64,000 nucleotides of DNA from Clostridia bacterium. GTDB lineage: Bacteria; Bacillota; Clostridia; Oscillospirales; CAG-272. Positions 25,578 to 34,607 of the stretch are shown here, piece after piece. Location: the NCBI GenBank assembly GCA_017503325.1, contig JAFVTI010000018.1, forward strand, positions 62,001 through 126,000, read 5' to 3'. The notes under the pieces are model-generated. The model worked only from the letters and a program-made list of their open reading frames with translations. It did no database searches and was not told the origin of the DNA. A program made the position numbers and the translations under genes. Each line of letters opens with the position of its first letter. The stretch's first letter is position 1.

Positions 25578-26428
25578 GGGTTCTGTGAATTTTTTTGGAT
25601 ATACGCGACCGCCTCTCTGATCTCTCCGTCACACGCGTCCAGGGCCTGCTCGGCCGTCTCGGCATCGCAGCCCGCAAGCTCACCGATGATACGGATGCAG
25701 CGCAGGCGCAGCTTCTGATTGGTAGGGCGCACGTTGACCATGAGATTGCCCATGACCTTGCCCGTTTTGATCATGGCACCCGTGGAAAGCATATTGAGCA
25801 CCAGCTTTTGCGCGGTGCCTGCTTTCAGACGCGACGAGCCCGTGATAACCTCCGCGCCCACAACCGGCGCGATGGTAACGCGACAGAGCGGATGCATGCG
25901 GCTTTCGGGATTGCAGGTCACGCCGATGGGCACGGCACCGATCTCGGCAGCCTTTTGGAGCGCACCCAGCACGTAGGGCGCACCGCCCGAAGCTGAAAGA
26001 CCGACTACCACGTCGCCCGCGCACACGCCGTCGGCGATCAGATCGGCAGCGCCCGCCTCCGCGCTGTCCTCCGCGCCCTCCGAGGCGCGGAACATGGCGT
26101 CCTTCCCGCCTGCGATGATGCCGCGCACCAGCTCGTACTCTACGCCAAAGGTGGGCGGACATTCCGAGGCATCCAGCACGCCAAGGCGACCCGACGTGCC
26201 CGCACCCACGTAGACCAGGTGCCCGCCCGCCTGTATCGCGGCGGCGATCAGGTCGATGGCCTTGGCAATATGCACAGCCTGGGCAGCCACCGCGTCCTCC
26301 ACGACGCGGTTCTCCTCTGCCATCAGGCGTACCATATCAAGCGTGGGCAGCTTGTCAATCTCCAGGGTGCGGGGGTTTCTTGCCTCGGTATTCAGCTTCT
26401 GATAATCGGGTCTGACATTGTGATTCAT
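25574..26428 (-). CDS. murQ: N-acetylmuramic acid 6-phosphate etherase
   Basis: 284 aa from the ATG at 26428 (GAGG 9 bases upstream; an earlier ATG overlaps the previous gene). Cleaves the lactyl ether of MurNAc 6-phosphate to GlcNAc 6-phosphate in cell wall recycling. SIS-domain signature VYVGAGTSGRLGVLDASECP and GLSASGGAPYV are present, plus a C-terminal helical tail. It follows the glycerophosphodiesterase by 4 bp. No MurNAc transporter is nearby. Confidence 0.96.
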   Translation of the reverse strand: MNHNVRPDYQKLNTEARNPRTLEIDKLPTLDMVRLMAEENRVVEDAVAAQAVHIAKAIDLIAAAIQAGGHLVYVGAGTSGRLGVLDASECPPTFGVEYELVRGIIAGGKDAMFRASEGAEDSAEAGAADLIADGVCAGDVVVGLSASGGAPYVLGALQKAAEIGAVPIGVTCNPESRMHPLCRVTIAPVVGAEVITGSSRLKAGTAQKLVLNMLSTGAMIKTGKVMGNLMVNVRPTNQKLRLRCIRIIGELAGCDAETAEQALDACDGEIREAVAYIQKNSQNP

Positions 26429-26432
26429 ATAC

Positions 26433-27257
26433 TCAATCCTCGGGGATAAATCCTTCAAAAATCATGCCCTCGTTGCGCTTTTTCGCGGGAATCTGCTCGG
26501 GCTTTCGCACGGTCCACACGTAAGCGGGCGCGCGGAACAGGTATTTACAGATCATAAAAGACAAATTGTGCACGCTTTCCTGCCCGTAAGCCAGGAAATG
26601 CGGACGGGCAAGCACGTTGGTGGCAAGCACCGTGATCAGAAAATAGAAAAGCTTATTGCCCTTCTTTTCCTTTAAGAGATTGCAGAACAGCTGACCGCGC
26701 ACCACATGGGGAGCATTTTTTCTGTACCAGCGCACCAGCAAGGGATTGAACGACTCAATGATATAGTCGCCCTTGTACTGCGAGAGAATCTCGTTTGCCA
26801 CCGGGCAAAGGCTTGTATCCAGCGCAGCACCCTTGAGCTCGACCAGCAGCGGCACACGGCCGTCCACCAGCGCAAGCATTTCGGTCAAAAGCGGGATCTT
26901 TTCATCCGTGCCGCCAAGACGCAGCTCGCGCAGCTCGGCAAGCGTTTTGTCCTCTACCTTGCCTTCCACACCGCACATGCGCATCAAAGTGTCGTCGTGG
27001 AACACCACCACCTGTCCGTCCTTTGTCTTGTGGATATCAAACTCAATGCCGTAGCCTGCATCCACAGCCTTTTGGAAAGCAGAGAGCGAGTTCTCGGGCG
27101 ACTGTGCATCCCACAGACCTCTGTGCGCAAATTTGGTGCCGTACTTGGCAAGATTCAAGTCCCGCGTCGACGCGGGCTTGATCAAAAACAGATAAAGCGC
27201 GACGGCCGCGACAAAAACGGCCGCGCAGATCAGCAGGATCCATCCATAAGGCGGCAT
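26433..27257 (-). CDS. Membrane-anchored glycerophosphodiester phosphodiesterase
   Basis: 274 aa. One N-terminal membrane helix (ILLICAAVFVAAVALYLFLI), then a GDPD TIM barrel: FAHRGLWDAQSPENSLSAF, GIEFDIHKTKDGQVVVFHDD and LLVELKG give the His, Glu and Asp residues of the metal site. It releases glycerol 3-phosphate from lipid or teichoic acid headgroups; its exact substrate is unknown. Middle gene of a NUDIX-GDPD-murQ operon with 3-4 bp gaps, a possible envelope-recycling set. Confidence 0.9.
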   Translation of the reverse strand: MPPYGWILLICAAVFVAAVALYLFLIKPASTRDLNLAKYGTKFAHRGLWDAQSPENSLSAFQKAVDAGYGIEFDIHKTKDGQVVVFHDDTLMRMCGVEGKVEDKTLAELRELRLGGTDEKIPLLTEMLALVDGRVPLLVELKGAALDTSLCPVANEILSQYKGDYIIESFNPLLVRWYRKNAPHVVRGQLFCNLLKEKKGNKLFYFLITVLATNVLARPHFLAYGQESVHNLSFMICKYLFRAPAYVWTVRKPEQIPAKKRNEGMIFEGFIPED

Positions 27258-27260
27258 CTC

Positions 27261-27815
27261 TTATTCCTCCCTTTGGCGGCGCATTCCGGCAAACGCGGCG
27301 CGCAGCACGGCAGCCTGCGTTTTTGCATCGGGCACCTCTCCGCGGCAGATGCGATCCACCAGCTCGTCAAGCGGAATTCTCTCCACCTCAATAAACTCGT
27401 CCTCGTCAAAGTCTGTCTCGCCAAAGCTGAGCCCCTCGGCCATATACATGTGAATGACCTCGTCAATCAGCGCGGGCGTGGTATAAAGCGGACCGAGATA
27501 GGTCAGCTTGTCGCAAACAGCCCCCGTCTCCTCGCGCAACTCGCGCAAGGCTGCCTCGGTGGGATCCTCGTCGGGGCTGTCCAGCTTGCCCGCGGGGATC
27601 TCCAGCATCATTTTGCGGTGCGCATAACGATATTGCTTGACGCAAATGACCTCTCCTTGGTCTGTCAGCGGCACGATGCACACAGCACCCATGTGCTTGC
27701 AGTACTCGCGAAATCCGACCTTGCCGTCGGGCAGCAGAATGTCATCCTTGTATAAATGCAGCACGTGACCGTCAAAGATCAGTTCGCTGTGCAGTTGCTT
27801 TTCGGTGTAATCCAT
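27261..27815 (-). CDS. NUDIX hydrolase (ADP-ribose pyrophosphatase-like)
   Basis: 184 aa from the ATG at 27815 (GGGAGACG upstream). NUDIX box AGKLDSPDEDPTEAALRELR followed by EETG, with one extra residue before the first Glu, and the ADP-ribose pyrophosphatase-like YRYAHRKMMLEIPAG. Probably hydrolyses ADP-ribose or a similar nucleoside diphosphate. It heads the operon under its own promoter. Confidence 0.88.
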   Translation of the reverse strand: MDYTEKQLHSELIFDGHVLHLYKDDILLPDGKVGFREYCKHMGAVCIVPLTDQGEVICVKQYRYAHRKMMLEIPAGKLDSPDEDPTEAALRELREETGAVCDKLTYLGPLYTTPALIDEVIHMYMAEGLSFGETDFDEDEFIEVERIPLDELVDRICRGEVPDAKTQAAVLRAAFAGMRRQREE

Positions 27816-27845
27816 ATTCGTCTCCCATGAAAAATTTCTTCTTTC

Positions 27846-27874
27846 ATTATACATGAAATCTCAATATTTGTAAA
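27846..27874 (-). promoter_or_regulatory. Promoter of the NUDIX-GDPD-murQ operon
   Basis: Minus strand: -35 TTTACA (27874-27869), 17-base spacer, consensus -10 TATAAT (27851-27846). Confidence 0.82.
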
Positions 27875-27878
27875 GCCC

Positions 27879-27907
27879 TTGCGCCAAAGAAAAAAATGTG
27901 ATACAAT
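27879..27907 (+). promoter_or_regulatory. Promoter of tcdA
   Basis: Plus strand: -35 TTGCGC (27879-27884), 17-base spacer, -10 TACAAT (27902-27907). Confidence 0.65.
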
Positions 27908-27941
27908 ATAAAAAACACGTATGATCTCGGAGGTGCTCTGA

Positions 27942-28655
27942 ATGAATCAAAGCCAACACGCACGTTCCCTGCCGCTGCTTGGCGAACAGGGACTTGAAAG
28001 ATTGCAAAATGCACGCGTGGCCGTGTTCGGCATTGGCGGCGTGGGCGGACATTTGTGCGAGGCGCTGGCACGCGCAGGCGTGGGCGAGCTGCACCTGTTT
28101 GACAAGGACACCGTTTCCCTTTCCAATATCAACCGTCAAGCGGTCGCGCTGCATTCCACCGTGGGGCTTGCCAAAGTAGAGGTCATGAAGGCGAGAATCG
28201 CGGACATCAACCCCGATTGCCGTGTTGTCGCGCACGAGGTGTTCTATCTGCCCGAGAATGCGGACGAGTACGACCTTTCGGAATTTGACTATATTGCAGA
28301 CGCCATTGATACAGTCAGCGCAAAAGTAGAGTTGATTTGTCGCGCAAAGGCCGCAAACGTGCCCATTATCTCTGCCATGGGTGCAGGCAACAAGCTTGAC
28401 CCCTCTGCCTTCCGTGTCGCCGACCTTGCCAAAACGCAAGCTTGCCCCTTGGCGCGCATCATGCGCCGCGAGCTGGGTGCGCGCGGCATTCGCCACCTGA
28501 CTGTGGTGTACTCCGAGGAAAAGCCCAGGCCTTCGCTTTTGCCGAGCGAGCACGGCAAGCATACCCCCGCCTCGATCTCGTTCGTGCCACCCGCCATGGG
28601 TCTTATCATGGCAGGCAGGATCGTGTGCGACCTCTCGGGAGTGAGTCCGAAATAA
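27942..28655 (+). CDS. tcdA: tRNA threonylcarbamoyladenosine dehydratase (TcdA/CsdL)
   Basis: 237 aa. E1-like (ThiF/MoeB fold) enzyme that uses ATP to cyclise the t6A side chain of tRNAs that decode ANN codons. VFGIGGVGGHLCEALARAGV binds ATP; LFDKDTVSLSNINRQ and DAIDTVSAKVEL are typical TcdA motifs, and the CxxC pairs of ThiF are absent, as usual for this branch. GGAGGTG precedes the ATG. Monocistronic. Confidence 0.9.
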   Translation: MNQSQHARSLPLLGEQGLERLQNARVAVFGIGGVGGHLCEALARAGVGELHLFDKDTVSLSNINRQAVALHSTVGLAKVEVMKARIADINPDCRVVAHEVFYLPENADEYDLSEFDYIADAIDTVSAKVELICRAKAANVPIISAMGAGNKLDPSAFRVADLAKTQACPLARIMRRELGARGIRHLTVVYSEEKPRPSLLPSEHGKHTPASISFVPPAMGLIMAGRIVCDLSGVSPK

Positions 28656-28697
28656 AAAATAAGCGAAAAAACATAACCCGATAATTACAATAAACAC

Positions 28698-28826
28698 CGT
28701 AGGGGGCGACGTCCTCGACGCCCCGGGTGGCTACAAACTAACTTCTCAAACGGACCGTCCGGGAGGTCGGTCCCTACAAAAGATTGTTTGTGCCTGCCCG
28801 GGGCGTCGAGGACGTCGCCCCCTACG
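28698..28826. repeat. Long inverted repeat (30-bp perfect arms)
   Basis: Arms 28698-28727 and 28797-28826 are exact reverse complements and begin CGTAGGGGGCGACG. The 69-base middle carries GACCGTCCGGGAGGTCGGTC, itself partly palindromic. The gap 28656-28942 has no gene. It belongs to the GTAGGG-type intergenic repeats seen elsewhere in the window. Confidence 0.85.
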
Positions 28827-28942
28827 CTTGTTGATTTTTTACATGAGAAAAACCAACACGGAAACTGCTTTTGATACAGTTCCCGTGTCAATTTCTCCGC
28901 TAATTTTTCACGCCCATCGGGCTGTTTTTTTGTTTTGTCTTC

Positions 28943-29632
28943 TCAATCCCTCTCGGGCGCGCGATAAGCAAAGCGGAAGTATCTTCCCTGCTCCGGCTTG
29001 GAAAGCCGCTCGATCATGGGCTGCACCGACTGAATTCTTTGATCCGACCCCGAATCATAGCGGTAGAAAAGCCCATCCTCGGCGGGGCCTGCGTTGATAA
29101 ACACGTGGCGCGGATAGCCGCGATACGGCTCGGGCAGCGCTGGCGGCATATGGTGGGAATCCCCCTCAAAGATCAGGTCACCCGGGCGCACCTCGGCTGC
29201 GTCGTCAATGCGCGCAAAGCCGCTCGCGATCAAAAATTCCTCTAAGTTTGGCGAAAAATACAAGGGCAAGCCCTTGCGGAGCGGTTGATGCTCGACATAC
29301 CCCGCCTCGTAAAGCACCCAGCCGCAAAAGCGGTCGCAGGACACGATCTTTTCGGGATTTTCGGAATACTTATCCAGCGCGGGATTTTGGTCGGCATCGC
29401 CGTATTTGTAACCGTGCTCGCGCATATAATCGGCCACGTCCTTGGCGTGATACAGAATGTGCGAGGCAGTCGCAGAGCCCGCGGGCGACCAGACCATATT
29501 GCCGTCCTCGTCGCAAACAGCATAGCCGTACACGCGCTTGTCCTCCGCCGCTTTCTTGGCATCCTCCAAGCTCTCAAATGCTTGAGGCAAATGCCCTTCC
29601 TGACCGTGAAACGGAATATACAAATAGAACAT
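28943..29632 (-). CDS. NlpC/P60-like cysteine peptidase candidate
   Basis: 229 aa from the ATG at 29632 (GGAGG five bases upstream). No signal peptide. The C-terminal two thirds have SCDRFCGWVLYEAGY (Cys followed by a helix), VRPGDLIFEG and YPRHVFINAG (His), the order found in NlpC/P60 and CHAP amidase-like proteins. The fold call rests on these short motifs. The lack of an export signal suggests a cytosolic substrate or unconventional location. Confidence 0.5.
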   Translation of the reverse strand: MFYLYIPFHGQEGHLPQAFESLEDAKKAAEDKRVYGYAVCDEDGNMVWSPAGSATASHILYHAKDVADYMREHGYKYGDADQNPALDKYSENPEKIVSCDRFCGWVLYEAGYVEHQPLRKGLPLYFSPNLEEFLIASGFARIDDAAEVRPGDLIFEGDSHHMPPALPEPYRGYPRHVFINAGPAEDGLFYRYDSGSDQRIQSVQPMIERLSKPEQGRYFRFAYRAPERD

Positions 29633-29667
29633 ACGCACCTCCGCGATTCTTACTTGACGTTAAAGGC

Positions 29668-29696
29668 AGTATAGCACAATCCGGGATCATTGTCAA
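29668..29696 (-). promoter_or_regulatory. Promoter of the NlpC/P60-like gene
   Basis: Minus strand: consensus -35 TTGACA (29696-29691), 17-base spacer, -10 TATACT (29673-29668). Confidence 0.88.
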
Positions 29697-29801
29697 GGTC
29701 AACGTCGATTCTCCCGGGCACACATGTTCCCGTTGAGTCAGCACCTCCCCCATCCGACGTCCCCATCTTCCCTTTTCACCGATTTTTTCAACTATCTTCT
29801 C

Positions 29802-29830
29802 TTGACAGAAGTCAGGTCCGATAGTATGAT
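29802..29830 (+). promoter_or_regulatory. Promoter of the paired TIM-barrel hydrolases
   Basis: Plus strand: consensus -35 TTGACA (29802-29807), 17-base spacer, -10 TATGAT (29825-29830). Confidence 0.85.
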
Positions 29831-29868
29831 ATAATCATAGACTTTCAAAAGTCACCCATCAATCCAGC

Positions 29869-29903
29869 AGGAGGTTGCTCAAAGCCTTTGAGCGTACGCA
29901 AGC
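29869..29903 (+). promoter_or_regulatory. Ribosome binding site separated from the ATG by a hairpin
   Basis: AGGAGG (29869-29874) lies 29 bases before the ATG, too far for direct use. Between them GCTCAAA (29877-29883) and TTTGAGC (29887-29893) form a 7-bp hairpin that would shorten the effective spacing to about 12 bases. Confidence 0.5.
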
Positions 29904-32225
29904 ATGAAAACAAAAATATTCTGCGGCATACTGGCTATGCTGATGCTTTTGCCCCTGGTTGCCTGCAATCCGGGCAGCACCCAAGACCCGACCGACACAC
30001 TCGGCACGACTGCTCCCGAGGCAAGTAACACAGAGCCCTCGACCGAGCCGATCACGGAATCCGAGACAGAGCCCGAGCCGCCTTTGGATATTGAGGTGCC
30101 AGACTACGAGGACATCGGTCTTTCGGCTGCGCTCCCGGGAGTGGATCTGCGCACCAGCCTTCATTTCAATTTTGCAGACTACACGTACGGCAAGCTGAAA
30201 AGCAACAACGCGCTGGTCTTTACCTCGAACAAGGACTATACGGTGGACAAGGGCGGCCTAACGCTTACCGAGGAGGGCTGGAACAGCGTTGGATTTGCGC
30301 ATACGCTCAAAGAAGCCTACACCGCCAAGACCTTTATCACCAACCGAGGAAACGAGAGCAACGTGCGTTCCATCATGTTCGGCTGCCGCGTCACTCGCTC
30401 CGACCACCTTTACATTGACAGCGGCTTGTGGTTCACCTTCTCCGAAAGTGCCGTCTACGCACACGTCAAGAACAGCTTTACCAAGCTTGTACGCAACGAC
30501 TTTGATTTCAACGCCAAGGACGGTCTGGACGTCACCATCAAGGACGACGGCATCACCATTGCATGCTTTGTCAACGATCAGCTGGTCGCTACGGCGACCG
30601 TAGAGCAGGAATATCTTGCAGTCTACGATGCCAACGGCACCGAGATCGGTCGCACGCCCGATCTTGCGTACATTGCTCACGGCGATACGCTGGGCTACGT
30701 TCGCACCATGTCTCACTTTGCAAACTCCACCACCAAATCCATCAGCCTTGAGACAGGCAGCGTGACTCCTTACGCACCGAATGATACCGTCACCGAGCTC
30801 AGGCATGGATATTCCTACCTGCTCTGCGATAAAACACAGATCAAAACGCAATATCCCATCACGTCCTGCGAGGGCATGACGCTGCTGGATGCCAAAGCAG
30901 CCGCTACCCTCTTTGGATTTACGTGCACTCTCTCCGAGGACAGCACCAAGGCGACTCTGACCCGCGATAACGCAACGCTGGTCTTTACGGTCGGCTCTGA
31001 CAAGGTGGACTATAACGGCACGCTCTACAACTGCCCCACCACCGTTGCTCGCGGTGGCCATATCCTGATCGCCATTGACTATTTGGCGCGTTGGATGGGC
31101 TACACCGTCACTCCTGCCGACAGCTCGGTTTATATCAGCACCTCAACCGAGGCGCTGACAGACGCGCGCAAGCAAGCTATGGCGGATCGCTATCAGCTCT
31201 ACGCGGACGTCATTTACAACTACGATGACGTGGAAATTGAGCAGATCGGTGTAGGAAAATATGATCCTACGCCTTACGAGGACCGCCTGGTCGGGATTGC
31301 TTATTCCACTTGGCTGTGCACCAAGATCATCACCTGGGGCAAGAATACATGGGATACCCCTCTTTACGGCAATTATTATTCAGACAACCGCGAAATGATC
31401 GCCAAGCACGCAGAGCTTTTGCGTGACGCAGGCGTGGATTTCATCTTTATCGACTGGACCAATAACACCACCTACGACCCCGAGACCATGAGAGAATCAC
31501 GTTCGGATTTCCGTATGATCGAAGAAGCCACCGACCTGGTCTTTGAGGTATGGTCGCAGATCGAGGGCGCTCCCAAGATCTGTATCTTTGCAGGCCCCGG
31601 TCACTCGGGCATTGAAAACATCAATAACGGCAAGCATCAGACCAAGGTGGATCAGATCTGGCGTGATTACGTGGAAAAGTACCCCGACCTCTATTTCCAC
31701 TACGAGGGCAAGCCCCTGCTCATGTGCTACGGCGCAACGCCCAACCAGTATGGCAATCGCCCCAAGTGGACGGATGACCGCTTCACCATCCGTTGGGCAA
31801 CTGGCTACGTCGGTCAGCAGAGCGGGCTTTATAACGGCAGAACCATGGCAACCCGCAACCAGTGGTGGAGCTGGGAGGAGCGCGGACTGCAGCCTTATTC
31901 CGTATTGGATGGGCGCGTCGAGTGCGTCACCTGCACCGCCGCCAGCCGCGCGCAGGGCTCCGAGGGTGACGAAAACTACATCCCCGCATACGGCAGAGAA
32001 AACGGCATGACGCTCAAAAAGCAATTCCAGCGCGCCAACGATCTGGGCGCAGGTATGGTCATTCTCATCTCCTGGAATGAGTGGACAACGGGTGAGCAGC
32101 CCTCACCCGAGATCTCCAAGGACCTGGAGCCCTCCGTCGTTCACGGCACCTTCTACTACGACCTGCTGTGCGAGCAAATCAAAAAGTTCAAAGGTCAGAT
32201 TCAAACCCAAGAAACAGAATCATAA
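29904..32225 (+). CDS. Surface lipoprotein with GH99/WbsX-like TIM-barrel hydrolase domain
   Basis: 773 aa. Lipoprotein signal with Cys at residue 21 (LPLVAC), a Thr/Glu/Pro-rich linker, a beta-sandwich module, a copper-amine-oxidase-N-like stalk domain (about 305-430), then a catalytic domain from about 463: VGIAYSTWLC, DAGVDFIFIDWTNN, CIFAGPGHSG and ILISWNEWTTGEQ, with an ending like GH99/WbsX-type barrels. The exact family and substrate are uncertain. The next gene encodes the same catalytic domain without an export signal. Confidence 0.65.
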   Translation: MKTKIFCGILAMLMLLPLVACNPGSTQDPTDTLGTTAPEASNTEPSTEPITESETEPEPPLDIEVPDYEDIGLSAALPGVDLRTSLHFNFADYTYGKLKSNNALVFTSNKDYTVDKGGLTLTEEGWNSVGFAHTLKEAYTAKTFITNRGNESNVRSIMFGCRVTRSDHLYIDSGLWFTFSESAVYAHVKNSFTKLVRNDFDFNAKDGLDVTIKDDGITIACFVNDQLVATATVEQEYLAVYDANGTEIGRTPDLAYIAHGDTLGYVRTMSHFANSTTKSISLETGSVTPYAPNDTVTELRHGYSYLLCDKTQIKTQYPITSCEGMTLLDAKAAATLFGFTCTLSEDSTKATLTRDNATLVFTVGSDKVDYNGTLYNCPTTVARGGHILIAIDYLARWMGYTVTPADSSVYISTSTEALTDARKQAMADRYQLYADVIYNYDDVEIEQIGVGKYDPTPYEDRLVGIAYSTWLCTKIITWGKNTWDTPLYGNYYSDNREMIAKHAELLRDAGVDFIFIDWTNNTTYDPETMRESRSDFRMIEEATDLVFEVWSQIEGAPKICIFAGPGHSGIENINNGKHQTKVDQIWRDYVEKYPDLYFHYEGKPLLMCYGATPNQYGNRPKWTDDRFTIRWATGYVGQQSGLYNGRTMATRNQWWSWEERGLQPYSVLDGRVECVTCTAASRAQGSEGDENYIPAYGRENGMTLKKQFQRANDLGAGMVILISWNEWTTGEQPSPEISKDLEPSVVHGTFYYDLLCEQIKKFKGQIQTQETES

Positions 32226-32237
32226 GGAGGAAGCACC

Positions 32238-33227
32238 ATGCAAAACAGATTCAACGCCGTCCTGCCCATCGGTACAGGACTCTATGAAAAGACTCCCGCA
32301 GATCAGCGCAAGGTTGGTATTGCCTACACCACCTGGCACTGCGACCTTCTTCCCGGTTGGGGCAAGAACACGTGGGATCTCCCCCTGGACGGGCCCTATA
32401 ACTCCGACGACCGCGACGTGATCCGCAAGCACGCCATCCAGCTGCGCGATGCAGGAATTGATTTCATCTTTGTGGACTGGACAAATAACACCTGCTACGA
32501 TCCCGCAAAGCAGCGCAACTCCGCACCCACCTTCCGCATGATCGAGGAGGCGACCGACGTGCTCTTTGAGGTATGGTCAAAGATCGAGGGCGCTCCCAAG
32601 ATCTGCATCTTCGCAGGCCCCGGACACTCCATGCCGGAAAACTTGGAAAACGGTAATCACCAGAAAAAGGTGGATCAGATCTGGCGCGATTACGTAGCAA
32701 AATATCCCGATCTCTACTACAATTACGACGGCAAGCCGCTTTTGATGTGCTACGGTGCTACCCCCAACTTCTACGGTGCCGATCCCAAATGGACGGACGA
32801 TCGCTTTACCGTGCGTTGGGTGACCGGCTACGTTGGCCAGCAGGACGACCTTTTCGATGAGCAAACCATGCGCTCCTATCACTTCTGGAGCTGGGAGGAA
32901 CGCGCTACCCAAACCTATACGGTCAAGGACGGCCGCGTGGAGTGCATTTCGGTCACGGCCTCTAGCCGCGCACAAGGCAAGGAGGGCGACCGAGGCTACA
33001 TCCCCGCCCGCGGCAGAAGAAACGGCGAGACCTTCCGCGAGCAGTTTGGCCGCGCTTGCGAGCTTGGCGCAGGCATGGTGCTGCTGATCTCCTGGAACGA
33101 ATGGACCAAGAGCGAGCAGCTTTCGGTGGAAATCTCCAAGGACCTGGAGCCCTCGCAGATCCACGGCACCTTCTATTACGACCTGCTGTGCGAGCAGATC
33201 AAAAAGTTCAAGGAACTGGACTCGTAA
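32238..33227 (+). CDS. Cytosolic paralogue of the TIM-barrel hydrolase
   Basis: 329 aa, only the catalytic domain, no signal peptide. It aligns throughout with the C-terminal ~310 residues of the upstream lipoprotein (VGIAYTTWHC, DAGIDFIFVDWTNN, KICIFAGPGHS, LLISWNEWTKSEQ, EISKDLEPS). It starts 12 bp after it with AAGGAGG, so both are co-transcribed. An exported and an internal enzyme of the same kind suggest stepwise breakdown of one glycan outside and inside the cell. Confidence 0.68.
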   Translation: MQNRFNAVLPIGTGLYEKTPADQRKVGIAYTTWHCDLLPGWGKNTWDLPLDGPYNSDDRDVIRKHAIQLRDAGIDFIFVDWTNNTCYDPAKQRNSAPTFRMIEEATDVLFEVWSKIEGAPKICIFAGPGHSMPENLENGNHQKKVDQIWRDYVAKYPDLYYNYDGKPLLMCYGATPNFYGADPKWTDDRFTVRWVTGYVGQQDDLFDEQTMRSYHFWSWEERATQTYTVKDGRVECISVTASSRAQGKEGDRGYIPARGRRNGETFREQFGRACELGAGMVLLISWNEWTKSEQLSVEISKDLEPSQIHGTFYYDLLCEQIKKFKELDS

Positions 33228-33242
33228 AATAAATAAAGAAAC

Positions 33243-33287
33243 GGACACGTCACAAGGGATTTTCCCAAATGACGTGTCCACTTTTTT
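33243..33287 (+). terminator. Terminator of the hydrolase pair (GGACAC family copy 1)
   Basis: 10-bp perfect stem GGACACGTCA / TGACGTGTCC (33243-33252, 33270-33279) with an inner GGGA/TCCC, then ACTTTTTT. Two further copies lie at 34608-34644 and 34851-34888. Confidence 0.88.
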
Positions 33288-33314
33288 GTGATTCAATTTC
33301 GCCCGCGCTTATTC

Positions 33315-34451
33315 TTAGCTCTTCGTATCCTTCGCAAACGGCGCGTATTTTTCAACAATATCGACAAACCACTGCTCATTCCGTATGCTGTCAAAGCTCT
33401 CTATCTTGCAAACATCGCCTAACCGACGCTGCACGTCGTTACATTCATACCCCGAATTCACTCTTGATCTTTCTAATTCGCAGTCCTTTACAAGAAAAGA
33501 GGTATGAACGGTCTTCTCGGGAAGCTCGTCATAGGCTTTTGCATGTGCAAGGCTCAGGTCAAGATATTTGGCGCAAAGCTCGTAATCCTCTTCGCAGCAA
33601 TAACGGGATGCCATAGAAAGATACGCCTCGGACAAATGATAATGTGAAAAGCCGTAATCCCCCTCGTCATAAATCATTTTGATAAAATCAACCGCCTTTT
33701 TATAGATGCGGATGGCTTCTTGATTGGTCGGGGCATAATTTGCGCAATTTCTGATCTTTACGTATACGTCTTCGCTGATTCCGTGAAGCTCCTCTCGCGC
33801 ATATTTCCACCAGTTTTCACTGCCTCTTTTGTAAAGCTCTCTCATTTCTCCGACCTGCAGTGCAGTAGGCAAAAGCTTGATATATGCAATGGCTTTTTTC
33901 TCGTCACCGCTAAGCCCGTAAATGCCGCTGAGTAAGCTGATGGCATCGTATCTGATCTGTTCGTCAAAGCACTCCTTGAGTATACGCTCACACAACGTAA
34001 TCAGCTCTTCCATGTGAGGTACCTTGGGGTGATCCGGCGTTAATTTGCCCTTTTCCTGCAGATCCCAATACTTTTCCCAGAAATAAGGGTCATAGTAAAG
34101 CATCCAAATATACTTTTGCAAAATTTTTTCATCGTTCGGATATGCATGGTATGCCCTGCAGATAAAATCAAACTTCTCCTTTTCCTTGCCAAGATTCGAG
34201 AGTCTGTCATACTCGGCTATGATCTCATCGATCTTTGCTTGCTTTTTGGCAAGATCCACCCCTAAAAGCTCGTCGGTGGACACGTTAAAAAAGTTTGCAA
34301 GAATAGGAAACATGGTGATATCGGGCAACGATGCATTGGTTTCCCACTTGGAGATGGTCTGATACGACACGTTCAACCTTTCCGCAAGCTCTTCTTGTGT
34401 TAAATTCATTTTTCTGCGTAAAGCCTTGATTCTGTTGCCAAAATTTTTCAT
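33315..34451 (-). CDS. XRE-family regulator with TPR-like C-terminal domain
   Basis: 378 aa from the ATG at 34451 (GGAGGAATACC upstream). N-terminal helix-turn-helix (residues 1-60: LTQEELAERLNVSYQTISKW), then ~300 residues of helical repeats resembling TPRs, including KKAIAYIKLL and YLDLSLAHAKAY. Such Rgg/Rap-like architectures often sense small peptides; here no peptide gene is visible. The target genes are unknown. Confidence 0.82.
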   Translation of the reverse strand: MKNFGNRIKALRRKMNLTQEELAERLNVSYQTISKWETNASLPDITMFPILANFFNVSTDELLGVDLAKKQAKIDEIIAEYDRLSNLGKEKEKFDFICRAYHAYPNDEKILQKYIWMLYYDPYFWEKYWDLQEKGKLTPDHPKVPHMEELITLCERILKECFDEQIRYDAISLLSGIYGLSGDEKKAIAYIKLLPTALQVGEMRELYKRGSENWWKYAREELHGISEDVYVKIRNCANYAPTNQEAIRIYKKAVDFIKMIYDEGDYGFSHYHLSEAYLSMASRYCCEEDYELCAKYLDLSLAHAKAYDELPEKTVHTSFLVKDCELERSRVNSGYECNDVQRRLGDVCKIESFDSIRNEQWFVDIVEKYAPFAKDTKS

Positions 34452-34491
34452 GGTATTCCTCCATTGAAATGATTCCCTCGAGGTTGATTTC

Positions 34492-34519
34492 ATTATACCA
34501 TATTTTTTTCGGTTGTACA
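34492..34519 (-). promoter_or_regulatory. Promoter of the XRE regulator
   Basis: Minus strand: -35 TGTACA (34519-34514), 16-base spacer, consensus -10 TATAAT (34497-34492). Confidence 0.6.
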
Positions 34520-34607
34520 GATAAGGCTGTGAGAATATTACTCAACCAGCATTAGAATTTTCGCATGCGACGCACAATGATACTCTTTTGACTATAACTA
34601 AAAAAAT

